Assembly (NCBI GenBank): GCA_023458535.1
Contig: JAEWYW010000048.1
Span: 1 to 64,000 of the forward strand
Reading direction: 5' to 3'
Length of the DNA stretch: 64,000 nucleotides
DNA from: Bacteroidota bacterium
GTDB lineage: Bacteria > Bacteroidota > Bacteroidia > Flavobacteriales > Weeksellaceae
Shown here: one piece after another, positions 1 to 9,000 of the stretch
Position numbering within the stretch: the stretch's first letter is position 1
How the letters are laid out: the number at the start of each line of letters is the position of its first letter
Translations under genes and position numbers: made by a program
The notes under the pieces: generated by a model
Told to the model about the DNA's origin: nothing
Database searches by the model: none
Seen by the model: the letters and a program-made list of their open reading frames with translations, nothing else

Positions 1-72
1 TATTCCCAGAAAAACAATGATGAGCGATATTACGATAGACAGAACGGGTCTGCGTATAAATTTCTTAAACAT
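1..72 (-). CDS. RND efflux permease, N-terminal fragment (cut by window edge)
   Basis: Only the first 24 codons lie in the window. They read MFKKFIRRPVLSIVISLIIV followed by FLGI, the typical start of an AcrB/MexB-type inner-membrane RND drug-efflux permease: a short basic cytoplasmic segment with the FIRRPV motif, then the first transmembrane helix. The gene continues to the left of base 1. It lies just downstream of the periplasmic adaptor gene on the same strand, the usual adaptor-permease operon order. The substrate cannot be told from this fragment. The family is very likely; the specific transporter is unknown. Confidence 0.85.
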   Translation of the reverse strand, partial: MFKKFIRRPVLSIVISLIIVFLGI

Positions 73-82
73 GTTTCGTTTG

Positions 83-110
83 AAATTTGAGATTTAAAAT
101 TTGAGATTTT
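83..110. repeat. Two-copy 14-bp tandem repeat between efflux genes
   Basis: The 13-base sequence AAATTTGAGATTT occurs at 83-95 and again at 97-109, a period of 14 bases. It lies in the short gap between the adaptor stop and the permease start. No function is evident. The same 14-base period is seen in an unrelated tandem repeat near 59.8 kb. Confidence 0.7.
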
Positions 111-135
111 TTCTTCTTTTTATAATCGACCCAAT

Positions 136-1218
136 CTAATTGGCATCTAACTTTAAAGAAGAAATGGCTTTTTTAGCATCTACAAATTTGGTTTTCACTT
201 TTTGGTCGTCTTTTACTTTCTGTACGCCTTCCAACAAGAATTTATCGGTTGGTTTTAGGCCTTTGCTCACAACATACAGATCAGGCAGTTCGTAGGCAAT
301 GCTGATGTTTCTCGACTGTACTTTTCCATTGTTACCAACTACAAAAACGTATTTCTGATCCTGAATTTCATAGGTAGCTTTTTGGGGAATGAGTAAAGCG
401 TTGTTCACGGGAAGTGTCATCTGGATTTTCCCTGTTTCGCCATTTCGTAAAAGACTGTTTGGATTGGGGAATTTGGCTCGGAAAGCGATATTTCCTGTTT
501 CGTTATTAAACTCGCCTTCAATAGTTTGTACTACCCCAATTTGTGGAAATTGTGCTCCGTTAGCCATGATTAAATTCACGTGCTGGTCGCCTCGGGAAGC
601 CACGTTAGTTTGATAGTTTAAATATTCAGGCTCTGAAACGTTGAAATAGGCATAAATACTGGAGTTATCCGAAAGACTGGTGAGTAAATCGCCTTCATCT
701 ACCAAACTTCCTAACTTTAATGGAAGTCTGTTGATGACGCCAGAAAACGGCGCTTTGACGTTGGTAAATGAAAGATGAAGCTGAGCTAAACGCGCTTCTG
801 CATTGGCAGCATCTAATTTTGCTTTTGCCATGGCTCTCTCGTTTTTAGAAACCACATTGTTATTGGCTAATGTTGTGGCGTTTTGAAGTTCTATTTTAGC
901 CTGAGCCACTTCTGCTTGTGCTTTCAGTAATTCTGCCTGATACACTTGCGACATAATTTGGAAAAGTGTTTGTCCAGCCCGTACATACTGGCCTTCGTCG
1001 ACAAAAATTCGCGAGAGAAAGCCCTTTTCCTGAGCTCGCACCTCGATGTTTTTTACGGATTGAATTTGCGATACAAAATCCTTTGTGATAATAGTGTCTT
1101 TTTGTAAAGCAATGGTACTTGGATAGACCGCTTCCTCTTCTTTTTCTTCTTTTTTGTGGGAACAACTGGTCATCAATGCTAGGCATAATAACACAAGTGT
1201 TGCATTAAAATTTTTCAT
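136..1218 (-). CDS. RND efflux periplasmic adaptor (membrane fusion) lipoprotein
   Basis: This 360-residue protein is the periplasmic adaptor that links an RND permease to an outer-membrane TolC-like channel. The N-terminus is a lipoprotein signal ending at Cys19 (LMTSC), followed by a Lys/Glu-rich tether. Next comes a lipoyl/barrel-sandwich half (about residues 55-95, 'VRAGQTLFQI'), an Ala/Gln-rich alpha-hairpin (about 90-145), the second lipoyl half ('VKAPFSGVINRLPLKLGSLVDEGDLL') and beta-barrel and membrane-proximal domains. The length fits the AcrA/MexA family. It precedes the permease fragment with a 63-base gap that contains a short direct repeat. No regulator gene is adjacent. Confidence 0.93.
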   Translation of the reverse strand: MKNFNATLVLLCLALMTSCSHKKEEKEEEAVYPSTIALQKDTIITKDFVSQIQSVKNIEVRAQEKGFLSRIFVDEGQYVRAGQTLFQIMSQVYQAELLKAQAEVAQAKIELQNATTLANNNVVSKNERAMAKAKLDAANAEARLAQLHLSFTNVKAPFSGVINRLPLKLGSLVDEGDLLTSLSDNSSIYAYFNVSEPEYLNYQTNVASRGDQHVNLIMANGAQFPQIGVVQTIEGEFNNETGNIAFRAKFPNPNSLLRNGETGKIQMTLPVNNALLIPQKATYEIQDQKYVFVVGNNGKVQSRNISIAYELPDLYVVSKGLKPTDKFLLEGVQKVKDDQKVKTKFVDAKKAISSLKLDAN

Positions 1219-1294
1219 GTGAACCTTTTTTATAATCTGAATAATCTAAACGACAAAATTTTTCTCCTTTGGTTTCAAGGGAAATTTAATGGAA

Positions 1295-1365
1295 TCACGT
1301 CTTTGGAGTAAAGGCTACGAGCGCAGTATGCTGAATAAAAAGACAGCATTTGATAATAGACGTGA
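1295..1365 (-). other. Nested inverted repeats: candidate structured leader RNA
   Basis: On the minus strand an 8-bp perfect outer stem (TCACGTCT with AGACGTGA, 1358-1365 and 1295-1302) encloses a second perfect 6-bp stem (ATGCTG with CAGCAT, 1344-1349 and 1328-1333) with a 10-base loop. The element lies between the small membrane protein gene and the efflux adaptor and would be transcribed in the adaptor's leader. It lacks a U-tract, so it does not look like a simple terminator. A cis-regulatory RNA is possible but unproven. Confidence 0.35.
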
Positions 1366-1374
1366 AAGAATGCT

Positions 1375-1755
1375 TTAAATTCGCAAATCGCGAATTAAAA
1401 TAAATCTTTTGAGGAGATAGAAATGACTTTCGGAATTGAAAGGTGCATTGTCCTTCAGTTGATAAAGGTGAGAGAAAAGAAAAACGAAACCTACTATTCC
1501 AGCATAAAATAAGAAATGCAAATCGCCAAGGCTTGAAAAATCTTCGTCGGCAGTTTCAATTGAAAAATTTTCGCCATCGGTTTCTTGTGGAGTCGCAGAT
1601 TTTTCTAAATTTGGAAGGGAACCTTTTTTAGGAGTATGCACATGATCAACGTGTTTTACAAAACCCGTTTCTAAAGTCTGCATAAAATTAGATTTACTCT
1701 TTACACTAAACAGCAAAAATAACCCTGCAAGAATATATATGATTCCCCTTTTCAT
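1375..1755 (-). CDS. Small membrane protein upstream of the efflux operon, function unknown
   Basis: This is a 126-residue protein I do not recognise. It has an N-terminal hydrophobic segment (about residues 3-17), a polar middle rich in Thr, Pro and acidic residues with a 'HVDHVHTP' stretch, a second hydrophobic segment (about 87-105) and a basic tail. The start at 1755 is preferred over an upstream Met at 1848 because a perfect TACATTTG -7 box (1766-1773) lies just ahead of it. Its position immediately upstream of, and in the same direction as, the RND adaptor suggests co-expression. The His-rich stretch could bind metal, but that is speculation. Confidence 0.55.
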   Translation of the reverse strand: MKRGIIYILAGLFLLFSVKSKSNFMQTLETGFVKHVDHVHTPKKGSLPNLEKSATPQETDGENFSIETADEDFSSLGDLHFLFYAGIVGFVFLFSHLYQLKDNAPFNSESHFYLLKRFILIRDLRI

Positions 1756-1904
1756 TTTTCTGGTACAAATGTATTGCAGGGTTTTATTACTGAAAATAGG
1801 TTGATAAAATTTTAATGTAATTTTAACCTTGAAAAATTTCTTTAACAATTTCCCTTATTACATGGGAGTTTTCGTAACTTTAATGTTTTAATTTTATTTA
1901 TAAA

Positions 1905-2519
1905 ATGCCTTTGTACAGAGATTATTCCGATGATAAAGCCAGTATTTTGATTTGGAAATATGATGAAAGTGATCATCTGACCATTGAGAATTTACTGGAA
2001 GAAGAGAATTTTGAAAAAGTAAAAGATTACCATCCCAAAAAACTCTTGGAAGTGCTGATGGTAAGGCAGTTACTAAAAACCTTAAAACCTGAATCTAAAA
2101 TACTCTACCAAGACCGAGAACCTTTTTTATCTCCCAAAGATGCTGAAATTTCCATCACGCATTCTTATCCTTTTGCGGCGATTGCTATTTCTCAGGGAAA
2201 AATTGGTATTGATATTGAAAAATTCAGTTCGAAAATACTAAGAGTAAAGGATAAATTTACTTTTGAGAATGAGCGTGGATTTATCCCTGAAAATAAGGAA
2301 GAAACTTTCTTAACAATCATCTGGAGCGTAAAAGAGAGCATGTACAAACTGCATCATTCCAAGCATTGGTCTTTAAAAAAACATTATGAAGTACGACCGT
2401 TTGAACTGGAGTATTTGGACAGTATTCAATGCCGTGTTCATGATGAAACTTCATCGGATGAACTGAAAGCCAGAGTGAAATTCTTTGAAGATTATTGCTT
2501 TACGATTGTTGAAGAGTAG
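1905..2519 (+). CDS. 4'-phosphopantetheinyl transferase superfamily protein
   Basis: The enzyme transfers the 4'-phosphopantetheine arm of CoA to a conserved serine of carrier proteins. Family motifs are clear: SITHS (residues 83-87), GIDIE (101-105, Mg2+ ligands Asp103 and Glu105) and W140-SVKE-SMYK with Glu144. At 204 residues it is a Sfp/EntD-type rather than a short AcpS-type enzyme. It could serve fatty-acid ACP or a secondary-metabolite carrier; no carrier-protein gene is visible nearby. Its last 20 bases overlap the end of the convergent FUSC gene. Confidence 0.9.
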   Translation: MPLYRDYSDDKASILIWKYDESDHLTIENLLEEENFEKVKDYHPKKLLEVLMVRQLLKTLKPESKILYQDREPFLSPKDAEISITHSYPFAAIAISQGKIGIDIEKFSSKILRVKDKFTFENERGFIPENKEETFLTIIWSVKESMYKLHHSKHWSLKKHYEVRPFELEYLDSIQCRVHDETSSDELKARVKFFEDYCFTIVEE

Positions 2520-4758
2520 GGTTTTCTAAACGATAGGTTTCAATCACTTTTCGCTGTTCTTTGGCAACATCGTAAATTAAATCTAAAACATTGTGGATAT
2601 TCTGCAATTCTGTGAGTCTAGGCACTTTATTGGCATCAGAGTAACCTGGAGTTTCCTGCATTTGAATTTCAATTTTCCTTTTCTTTAAAAGTTCTTCCAC
2701 TTCGTCGTCGGGTTCCAGTTTACTGTCAATTTTCAAGCTTTCATCAATTTTTTTCTCATTCAAATACAAATCTGTGAGTTGAAGTTCAGCAGATATTTTC
2801 TTCTTCCAATTTTCAAAATCAATTTCTGGATATTGTTCATTGGATTTTGAATACTGAGATAATGACGCTGTATAGGCTGTTATAAGATGTGAGGTGGCCA
2901 CAAACTGATGTACCACTTCAAGCTTTTTCTGTTGATGTTTAGGTTCTGAAAGCATTTTTTGGAAGTTATCAGACATGTTTGCAAGAGCAATGATGGCATT
3001 TTTTCTTTTGAGTTTATAGTTTTGAACGTTAAACTGAATTCCCATCAATTTTTCAATGACCACATCAAAATATTCAAGATTGGTTTCTGATGATTTCTTC
3101 ATTAAGCTGATATTTTGTGTATGTTCCCATAACGGCAATACCAGATACGAAACGATGAAGGCAATGAGTCCGGCAATTAACGTGTCTACAATTCGGTCTT
3201 TAAAAATGATGTTGACGTTTCCTGGATTTAAAAAATTAAAACTCAGAAAAACATAAACCGTCATAAATAAAACAGCCCAGAAATATTTTTCTTTAAGGTA
3301 ACTGTAACACAAAATCATGCTGATAAGAAGGATGAACAGCAATGCAATATTCGAATGAATGTACAGCAATAGGATATACGCTAAAACTGCGCCCACAATA
3401 GTTCCGTAAAGCCGCAGCATATTTCTGTGTTTGGTTGCAGAGTAGGCGGGTTTAAGGATAGCGGTTATGGTAATGAGAATCCAATACGTATGGCCAATAC
3501 CTAAAAATGTTAGCTTTGATGCCAGATATCCCAGCAATAGTGCGATAGTGATCCGCAATGCATGCCTGAAATGTGCAGAATCGAGAGAGATGCTGTTTCT
3601 GAGAACGCTGAATTTGAGCTTTTCTTCATTGGGCAAAAATTTCTTAACATCTAATTCAGTTGATAAACTTTTCGCAAGTTTTATGTCTTGAGAAAACACA
3701 TTGTAAATTTCCTCCAACTCTTTGGTGATTTCATTGATGCGGAGCAAAATTTGTCTTAAAATCATGAAATTTTCCAAATTATCAGCATTCCTGTGAGCAT
3801 CTCTGAAAGCGAAATAATTTTTATTGAGTTCTTCCTGTTCTCTGTGTAAATCGGTAAGAGGTTTGCCCCTAAAACCACCTTGAAGCGCTACTCCGATATT
3901 AAAAATTTCTTCTGCTAAAATATTTAAGTAATTATGAAATTTCACCAATATCTCTGAATCGCCAAAACTTTCCTGGAGCTTTTGATAGCTGCTTTCGGAA
4001 GTCATTAACTTTTCATGAAGGTCTACAGAATTAAGGAACATAAGCATTAATAATCTGCTTGTGGTAGTAGATTCATTAACGATAGTTCGGGTTTTTAAAA
4101 CTGTTTCCCTTGTTTCTTCCTGAAGGTTTTTTATTTCAATTTGTTTGGCAAAAACTTGGGAATTTAGTTTTGTGAAGTCTGGATTTTTTTGGTAGAAATC
4201 CGCTTTTATTTTTAGGAAATTAGCCAGTTGTAGATAATTTTCACCAATCATTTGTCCAGCCAGTTTGTAAGGCTGAAGTGTATTTACAATAAAGAAAATC
4301 AAAAGAAACCAGATACAACCTCCTGCAAAGATCAACAAGCTTTTTAGAATGTGCGTTCCTGTGAGATGCCCATCAATAAAAATCGCTAAAACTACCAGAG
4401 AGAGCGAACCCAAAACTGCCAGACGTGATCCATACACCCCAATCAAAGAAAAAAACATTCCGAATATTACCAATTCTAATAATATTAAAATAGGGTAGTG
4501 CATGAGGACGCTGGCGATACTTGCTACCAGTACGTAGCTGATAATAGCGAGAATTAGGGTGTTTCTTCTTCGTATTACAGGACCTGGTTGGTCTGTAAGT
4601 GCAACAAAGCTGGTCCCCAGAGGGAAGAGAAAATATTCTTTCAGTATTCCGAAATGGGCAAGAATTAGACATGGCAAAACAGTAGCCAACGTAATTCTTA
4701 CTGCTGAATAGAGTTGCTGACTGGTAATAAATTTTTTAAGTTCCGCCGAGTAGTTCAT
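2500..4758 (-). CDS. FUSC-family inner-membrane protein (YccS/YhfK-like)
   Basis: The 752-residue protein has two membrane blocks, each of about five to six helices (roughly residues 15-165 and 390-535). Each is followed by a long soluble alpha-helical region. This is the two-repeat layout of the FUSC family, which includes AaeB-like aromatic-acid efflux proteins and YccS. The substrate is unknown. The start at 4758 is chosen over a Met 39 bases upstream because a perfect TACTTTTG -7 box (4764-4771) ends 5 bases before this ATG, which would remove the longer N-terminus and implies a leaderless transcript. Confidence 0.85.
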   Translation of the reverse strand: MNYSAELKKFITSQQLYSAVRITLATVLPCLILAHFGILKEYFLFPLGTSFVALTDQPGPVIRRRNTLILAIISYVLVASIASVLMHYPILILLELVIFGMFFSLIGVYGSRLAVLGSLSLVVLAIFIDGHLTGTHILKSLLIFAGGCIWFLLIFFIVNTLQPYKLAGQMIGENYLQLANFLKIKADFYQKNPDFTKLNSQVFAKQIEIKNLQEETRETVLKTRTIVNESTTTSRLLMLMFLNSVDLHEKLMTSESSYQKLQESFGDSEILVKFHNYLNILAEEIFNIGVALQGGFRGKPLTDLHREQEELNKNYFAFRDAHRNADNLENFMILRQILLRINEITKELEEIYNVFSQDIKLAKSLSTELDVKKFLPNEEKLKFSVLRNSISLDSAHFRHALRITIALLLGYLASKLTFLGIGHTYWILITITAILKPAYSATKHRNMLRLYGTIVGAVLAYILLLYIHSNIALLFILLISMILCYSYLKEKYFWAVLFMTVYVFLSFNFLNPGNVNIIFKDRIVDTLIAGLIAFIVSYLVLPLWEHTQNISLMKKSSETNLEYFDVVIEKLMGIQFNVQNYKLKRKNAIIALANMSDNFQKMLSEPKHQQKKLEVVHQFVATSHLITAYTASLSQYSKSNEQYPEIDFENWKKKISAELQLTDLYLNEKKIDESLKIDSKLEPDDEVEELLKKRKIEIQMQETPGYSDANKVPRLTELQNIHNVLDLIYDVAKEQRKVIETYRLENPTLQQS

Positions 4759-4763
4759 CTTTA

Positions 4764-4771
4764 CAAAAGTA
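4764..4771 (-). promoter_or_regulatory. -7 box TACTTTTG just ahead of the FUSC gene
   Basis: This is a perfect match to the Bacteroidota -7 consensus TAnnTTTG, ending 5 bases before the ATG at 4758. No TTG -33 element is seen at the usual spacing, because a hairpin occupies that position. It predicts a transcript starting at or next to the start codon. Confidence 0.45.
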
Positions 4772-4783
4772 CTGATAGAAAAT

Positions 4784-4812
4784 AAAAAAAGTCCCATAAA
4801 ATGAGACTTTTA
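4784..4812 (-). terminator. Terminator after porV
   Basis: On the minus strand a hairpin with arms AAAGTCTCAT and ATGGGACTTT (one mismatch) runs into a T-rich tract (seven T). It lies just after the porV stop and ends the porU-porV transcript before the FUSC gene. Confidence 0.7.
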
Positions 4813-4840
4813 AATTTTATAGTTTTGATTTAATAATTCG

Positions 4841-6004
4841 TTAATCTCTATCAAGATTAGCAGTAGTATCACCAATATTCCAAGTAAGTCCGAATCTTAA
4901 AGTATTGTCTAATGCTGTATTTACTTTAGACATATTGATGAGGTAAGAAACATCTAATCCAAAAGATTTGTATTTTAAACCAACACCCGCTGTAGCAAAC
5001 TGTCTTGCACCTTGCTCTTCACTTTCATGGAAATAACCACCTCTCACTGCAAATGCGTTGTTGTAAGAATATTCTAAACCACCACTCAACATAATACTTT
5101 TCTCATTTTTGAATGATTTTCCAATACCTTCCATTACACCTACATTCGGTATACCGTAAACAGGTCTTGGTTCGTTGGTACGTGGATCTACATCAATTCT
5201 TAATAATTCTGAACCTGGAACTAATAATTTGGAACCTTCAACGCTTAAACTTATTCTGTTAACATCATCTAAAAGATAATCATATCCAACTCCTATTCTT
5301 GCCATAGTTGGAAGATAAGAGCGAGATTCCTCGTTACCAGTATAATCTAGTTTTGGACCTAAATTCTGAATGGCTAAACCACCATTTAATCTACCTTCAG
5401 AATTTCCCATTGAGAACTTAGGTGAAGAGTAGTATGCAGAGATATCCAACCCAAAAGAATTGGCAGGTTTTAAAGTAGTATCTGTGTTGAATCCTCCTCC
5501 TAAATCTGATCTGATAAATCTACCCGTAACAGCAGCTGAGAAAGAGTCTGATAATTTCAGAGCATAAGCAACATCGATAGAAAATTCATTAGGCTTAGAA
5601 ACCCCCATGCTTTGTACTTCAGTTCCTACAAGTTGCGTTAAATCTACTTCCCCCATATTGAAGTAATAGATACTGGCAGAAATGGTAGATCTCTCTTCTT
5701 CACCTAAAAACTTAAAATAAGATGCATATAATAAAAATACATCATTGGTAAGTTTACCCATATAAGGGGTATAGTTCACACCAATTCCTGAATTGGTATT
5801 GTTGAAAGGATACTTAGCTGCGTTCCAAAACTGTGAAAAAACGTCTGGGGAGGTTACAACACCTTGGTCTCCCATACCTCCTGATTTAGCATCGGGAGCA
5901 ATTCTTAAGAAAGGTGCTCCTGTTAAAACAGGTCTAATTTGGGAATAACCTAGAAAACCAGCACTCAGACTAATTCCTAAAAGCAGTTTAGTAGTTAAAT
6001 TCAT
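4841..6004 (-). CDS. porV: PorV (LptO), type IX secretion outer-membrane beta-barrel
   Basis: PorV is a FadL-like outer-membrane barrel of the type IX secretion system. It shuttles CTD-bearing cargo from the translocon to the PorU sortase. The 387-residue protein begins with a signal peptide (cut near 'GYSQ', residue 22), then the diagnostic 'PFLRIAPDAKSGGMGDQGVVTSPDVFSQFWNAAK' region, in which SGGMGD-type glycine motifs are typical. Alternating beta-strands end in 'LRFGLTWNIGDT'. It follows porU by 31 bases in the same direction, the conserved porU-porV arrangement of gliding Flavobacteria. Confidence 0.95.
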   Translation of the reverse strand: MNLTTKLLLGISLSAGFLGYSQIRPVLTGAPFLRIAPDAKSGGMGDQGVVTSPDVFSQFWNAAKYPFNNTNSGIGVNYTPYMGKLTNDVFLLYASYFKFLGEEERSTISASIYYFNMGEVDLTQLVGTEVQSMGVSKPNEFSIDVAYALKLSDSFSAAVTGRFIRSDLGGGFNTDTTLKPANSFGLDISAYYSSPKFSMGNSEGRLNGGLAIQNLGPKLDYTGNEESRSYLPTMARIGVGYDYLLDDVNRISLSVEGSKLLVPGSELLRIDVDPRTNEPRPVYGIPNVGVMEGIGKSFKNEKSIMLSGGLEYSYNNAFAVRGGYFHESEEQGARQFATAGVGLKYKSFGLDVSYLINMSKVNTALDNTLRFGLTWNIGDTTANLDRD

Positions 6005-6035
6005 ATGTCGTCTTTTTATATTATCAGTTTTTAAA

Positions 6036-9000
6036 TTATTTCAAAAGTACCATTTTTTCAATTGCTGTGGCACTTCCTTTGCACTTTTCTTGGTTTTGGC
6101 TCTTTGCAAATATCTTAAAAATATAGGTACCTTTTGCAACTGTAGCTCCAAAATCGTCTTTTCCATCCCATTCAATGGCTTGTCTTGGTGTTCTATAGCC
6201 TTGTAAGAATGGTTCAGCTATTACAACCTGGCTTATCGTTTTTACCAATTTACCCGTAATGGTATATATTTGAACATTTACATCTAAAATATCATCACAG
6301 TTGTGTTCAAACTGAATATAGGTTTTATTAGTAAATGGATTTGGCCAGTTTAATGGTCTATTGATGGTTAACTGTTGATCGGTTTCATCCTTTACTGTAA
6401 AGTTTAACGTTTCAGTTGTAGAATTATTGTTGATATCCCAAACTTTAAATGTTAATTGGTGTTCTCCCACGGCAAGATTTCTGAATGGGTAGGTGACATT
6501 CCCTTTTTGGAAATCTGCTAAACTTGGATTAATACATCCATTTCCTTCACCTGGTGAGTAGAAATCATTAAGCACAACAGTATTAATAATTTGTCCGTCT
6601 AGATAAGTTGTAATATCATGCCCAACACCAGCTCCTGTTGAATTAATTCCGGTATCATCTGTAATACAAGCTAGTAATGTAGGATTTTGATTGGTGATAC
6701 CTCCGTTTGCAAAATTCGTGTTGTTCATGTATAAGCGAACTTTAGGAGGTTGGTTATCATTGATGCCATTTGGGTTTAAATCTCCAACTTGCACCGCCTG
6801 ATTCTGAAATACATCCACAGATTTATTATCAGCGTATACCAACATTCTACCTTCGCCAATAGTATAGTTAATATCTTTCGGAACATAAAACTCAACAGTA
6901 AACACGCCGTTTACAACAGTACCCGCTGCTTTTACAATGGCACTTCCTTCTTCCTTATATTGTAAAATTGGAGTAAGATGCCCAGGATTGTTCAATGTTT
7001 TTTTATTTACTTTTTTATCAAAAATATTTACCACAACCCGACCGTTAAAAGTATTGTTTAAACTTCCGTTAGGATTATTAACGTGCCCTTTTACTTTTAC
7101 GAAGTCCAAACCTCTAATTAGTCCAGGCACAGGTGTCTCTATTTGATCAACAACAATATTTCTTGTAGGTCTGCTGAGTTTCATGGCTGGATCTCCAAGG
7201 AAATTTACCTTTAGATGCTCTGAACTAGGTCCTTTTATACGTTTTGCATTAAGATGAGCATTTCCTAATGTATTGAAATCATCATTTTGCATCGTAAAGA
7301 TACTGTTGGTAAAGATTCCTGTAAATTCTCTTCCATATATTACCTGTATGGCTCTGCTGGATGTAATCATGGTTGCAGCTCCTCCTTTGCTGCTTTTAAT
7401 GACCTGTTCCCCTACTGAAAAAGTATTAGGCTCATCCCATAGCGTAAATTCGCAAGTAATAGTAGAAACAAATGGTAATCGTACAAATAAATCTGAATAA
7501 TTATGTAGGGCTTGTGTTTCCACTGACGTGAAAATTCTTTCTTGTGCCCAACCGTTAATACCACCATGCCCAAAATAGAACATGTATAAACTGTTTCCAA
7601 AATCGTTAGAAATGGCCTGATTTACTTGTGGGTAACGTCTTCCTCCAGCTGTACTTTGCGCAACGAAGGCATCGGTATATAATTTTCTAACGTTATATTC
7701 TTTCAGCTTATTGGTATTGGTTTCAAAAATTGGAACCAGTGCTTCATTCATTAAATCATGAAACGGACCACCATTTTCGTTATCATCATCCACAACAAAA
7801 TCCAGCTTCATCCTCCACTCACCAAAAGGAGAGGCTTGGGAAGGCAACTTATTATAATATGCAAGTGTTTTATCAACCAATAATTTGGCTTCAGCTACAT
7901 TTGCGGCAGGTAGCCTTCCAATAGGTACATTAGGTAATAGATTATCAATTGATCCCGAAAAATTGGTTTGTGGAGCAGTCATTACTATATAATCATCTGT
8001 TACATATGATATTTCAAAATTTGAGGACTCTTCACTTTCGTATGATGATACGATATTGGAGTTGTTTGCAATTCTGTTTTTATAATCATAAGAGGCATCA
8101 CCTACTATTAAAACATATTTTAAGGCTCCTGCAGGTGAATTTAGACGGCTGACAAAATCTCTAATCGCAGTAAGATCTTTGCTTCCGCTTCCAAATTCAT
8201 TATATATTTTAATAACGTCCACTATTTCAACGTTAAAATTATTTGTAGAGCGATGGTGGTTAGCTAATCTCTGTGCTTGCGCAATCATCTCTGGAACAGT
8301 AATGATTAAATAATCAACATTTCTTAAGCTTGATAGGTCCTGATTGGCAACTCTCTCCACAAAAGCTGGTGTGAAAGCAGCATCTGCCCGAAAGGCAACA
8401 AATTCATTATTGAAATTCGGATCGGAAGCAATGTATCCAAAATTGAATATGTTACCGTTTGCCTTATTAACTTTTCGTGACGCATTGGTTATATCTGTAA
8501 CATCCCAGATTTGTTCTAAATTATTAGTTGAAGAAACTGAAAAACCATAGGTAGTTCCACTTCCACTCGCTATAGAAAAATCTCGAAAATTCATTTGAGA
8601 ACCATTGAATTTTAATTCTTGCCTGTACTGAACTTCCGCGTAATCAAAATAAAAATTTCCGTTCGGGTTAGCAGATATATTCGGTTTCATTGTGATTTTT
8701 ATCTGACTCCCTTGAATATTATTGGTATTTCCCTCGTACAAAGCATTTGAAAATTCACTAGTTGTAATTGATTTGGTAACAATATTTTGATTATTAATAT
8801 CAAATGTGATACTATTCCCACCGGACCCCATTCCTATCGTCATTACTTTGTATAGCAATTCCGAACCAGGAACAATTGGTGTTGCGGTGTCAAAAGTGAT
8901 AACCTTATCACTAATAAATGGCGTTTCTTCCACCCACGTTCTACCCACTTTAACCAATGATTTTTGATCGTTATTGATGACTTGATATGCATCAAATTGA

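Noticed and set aside
896..1186. 96-residue ORF on the same strand as the efflux adaptor, other frame
   Set aside because: Overlaps the adaptor completely; Arg/Ser-rich composition typical of a frame shadow.
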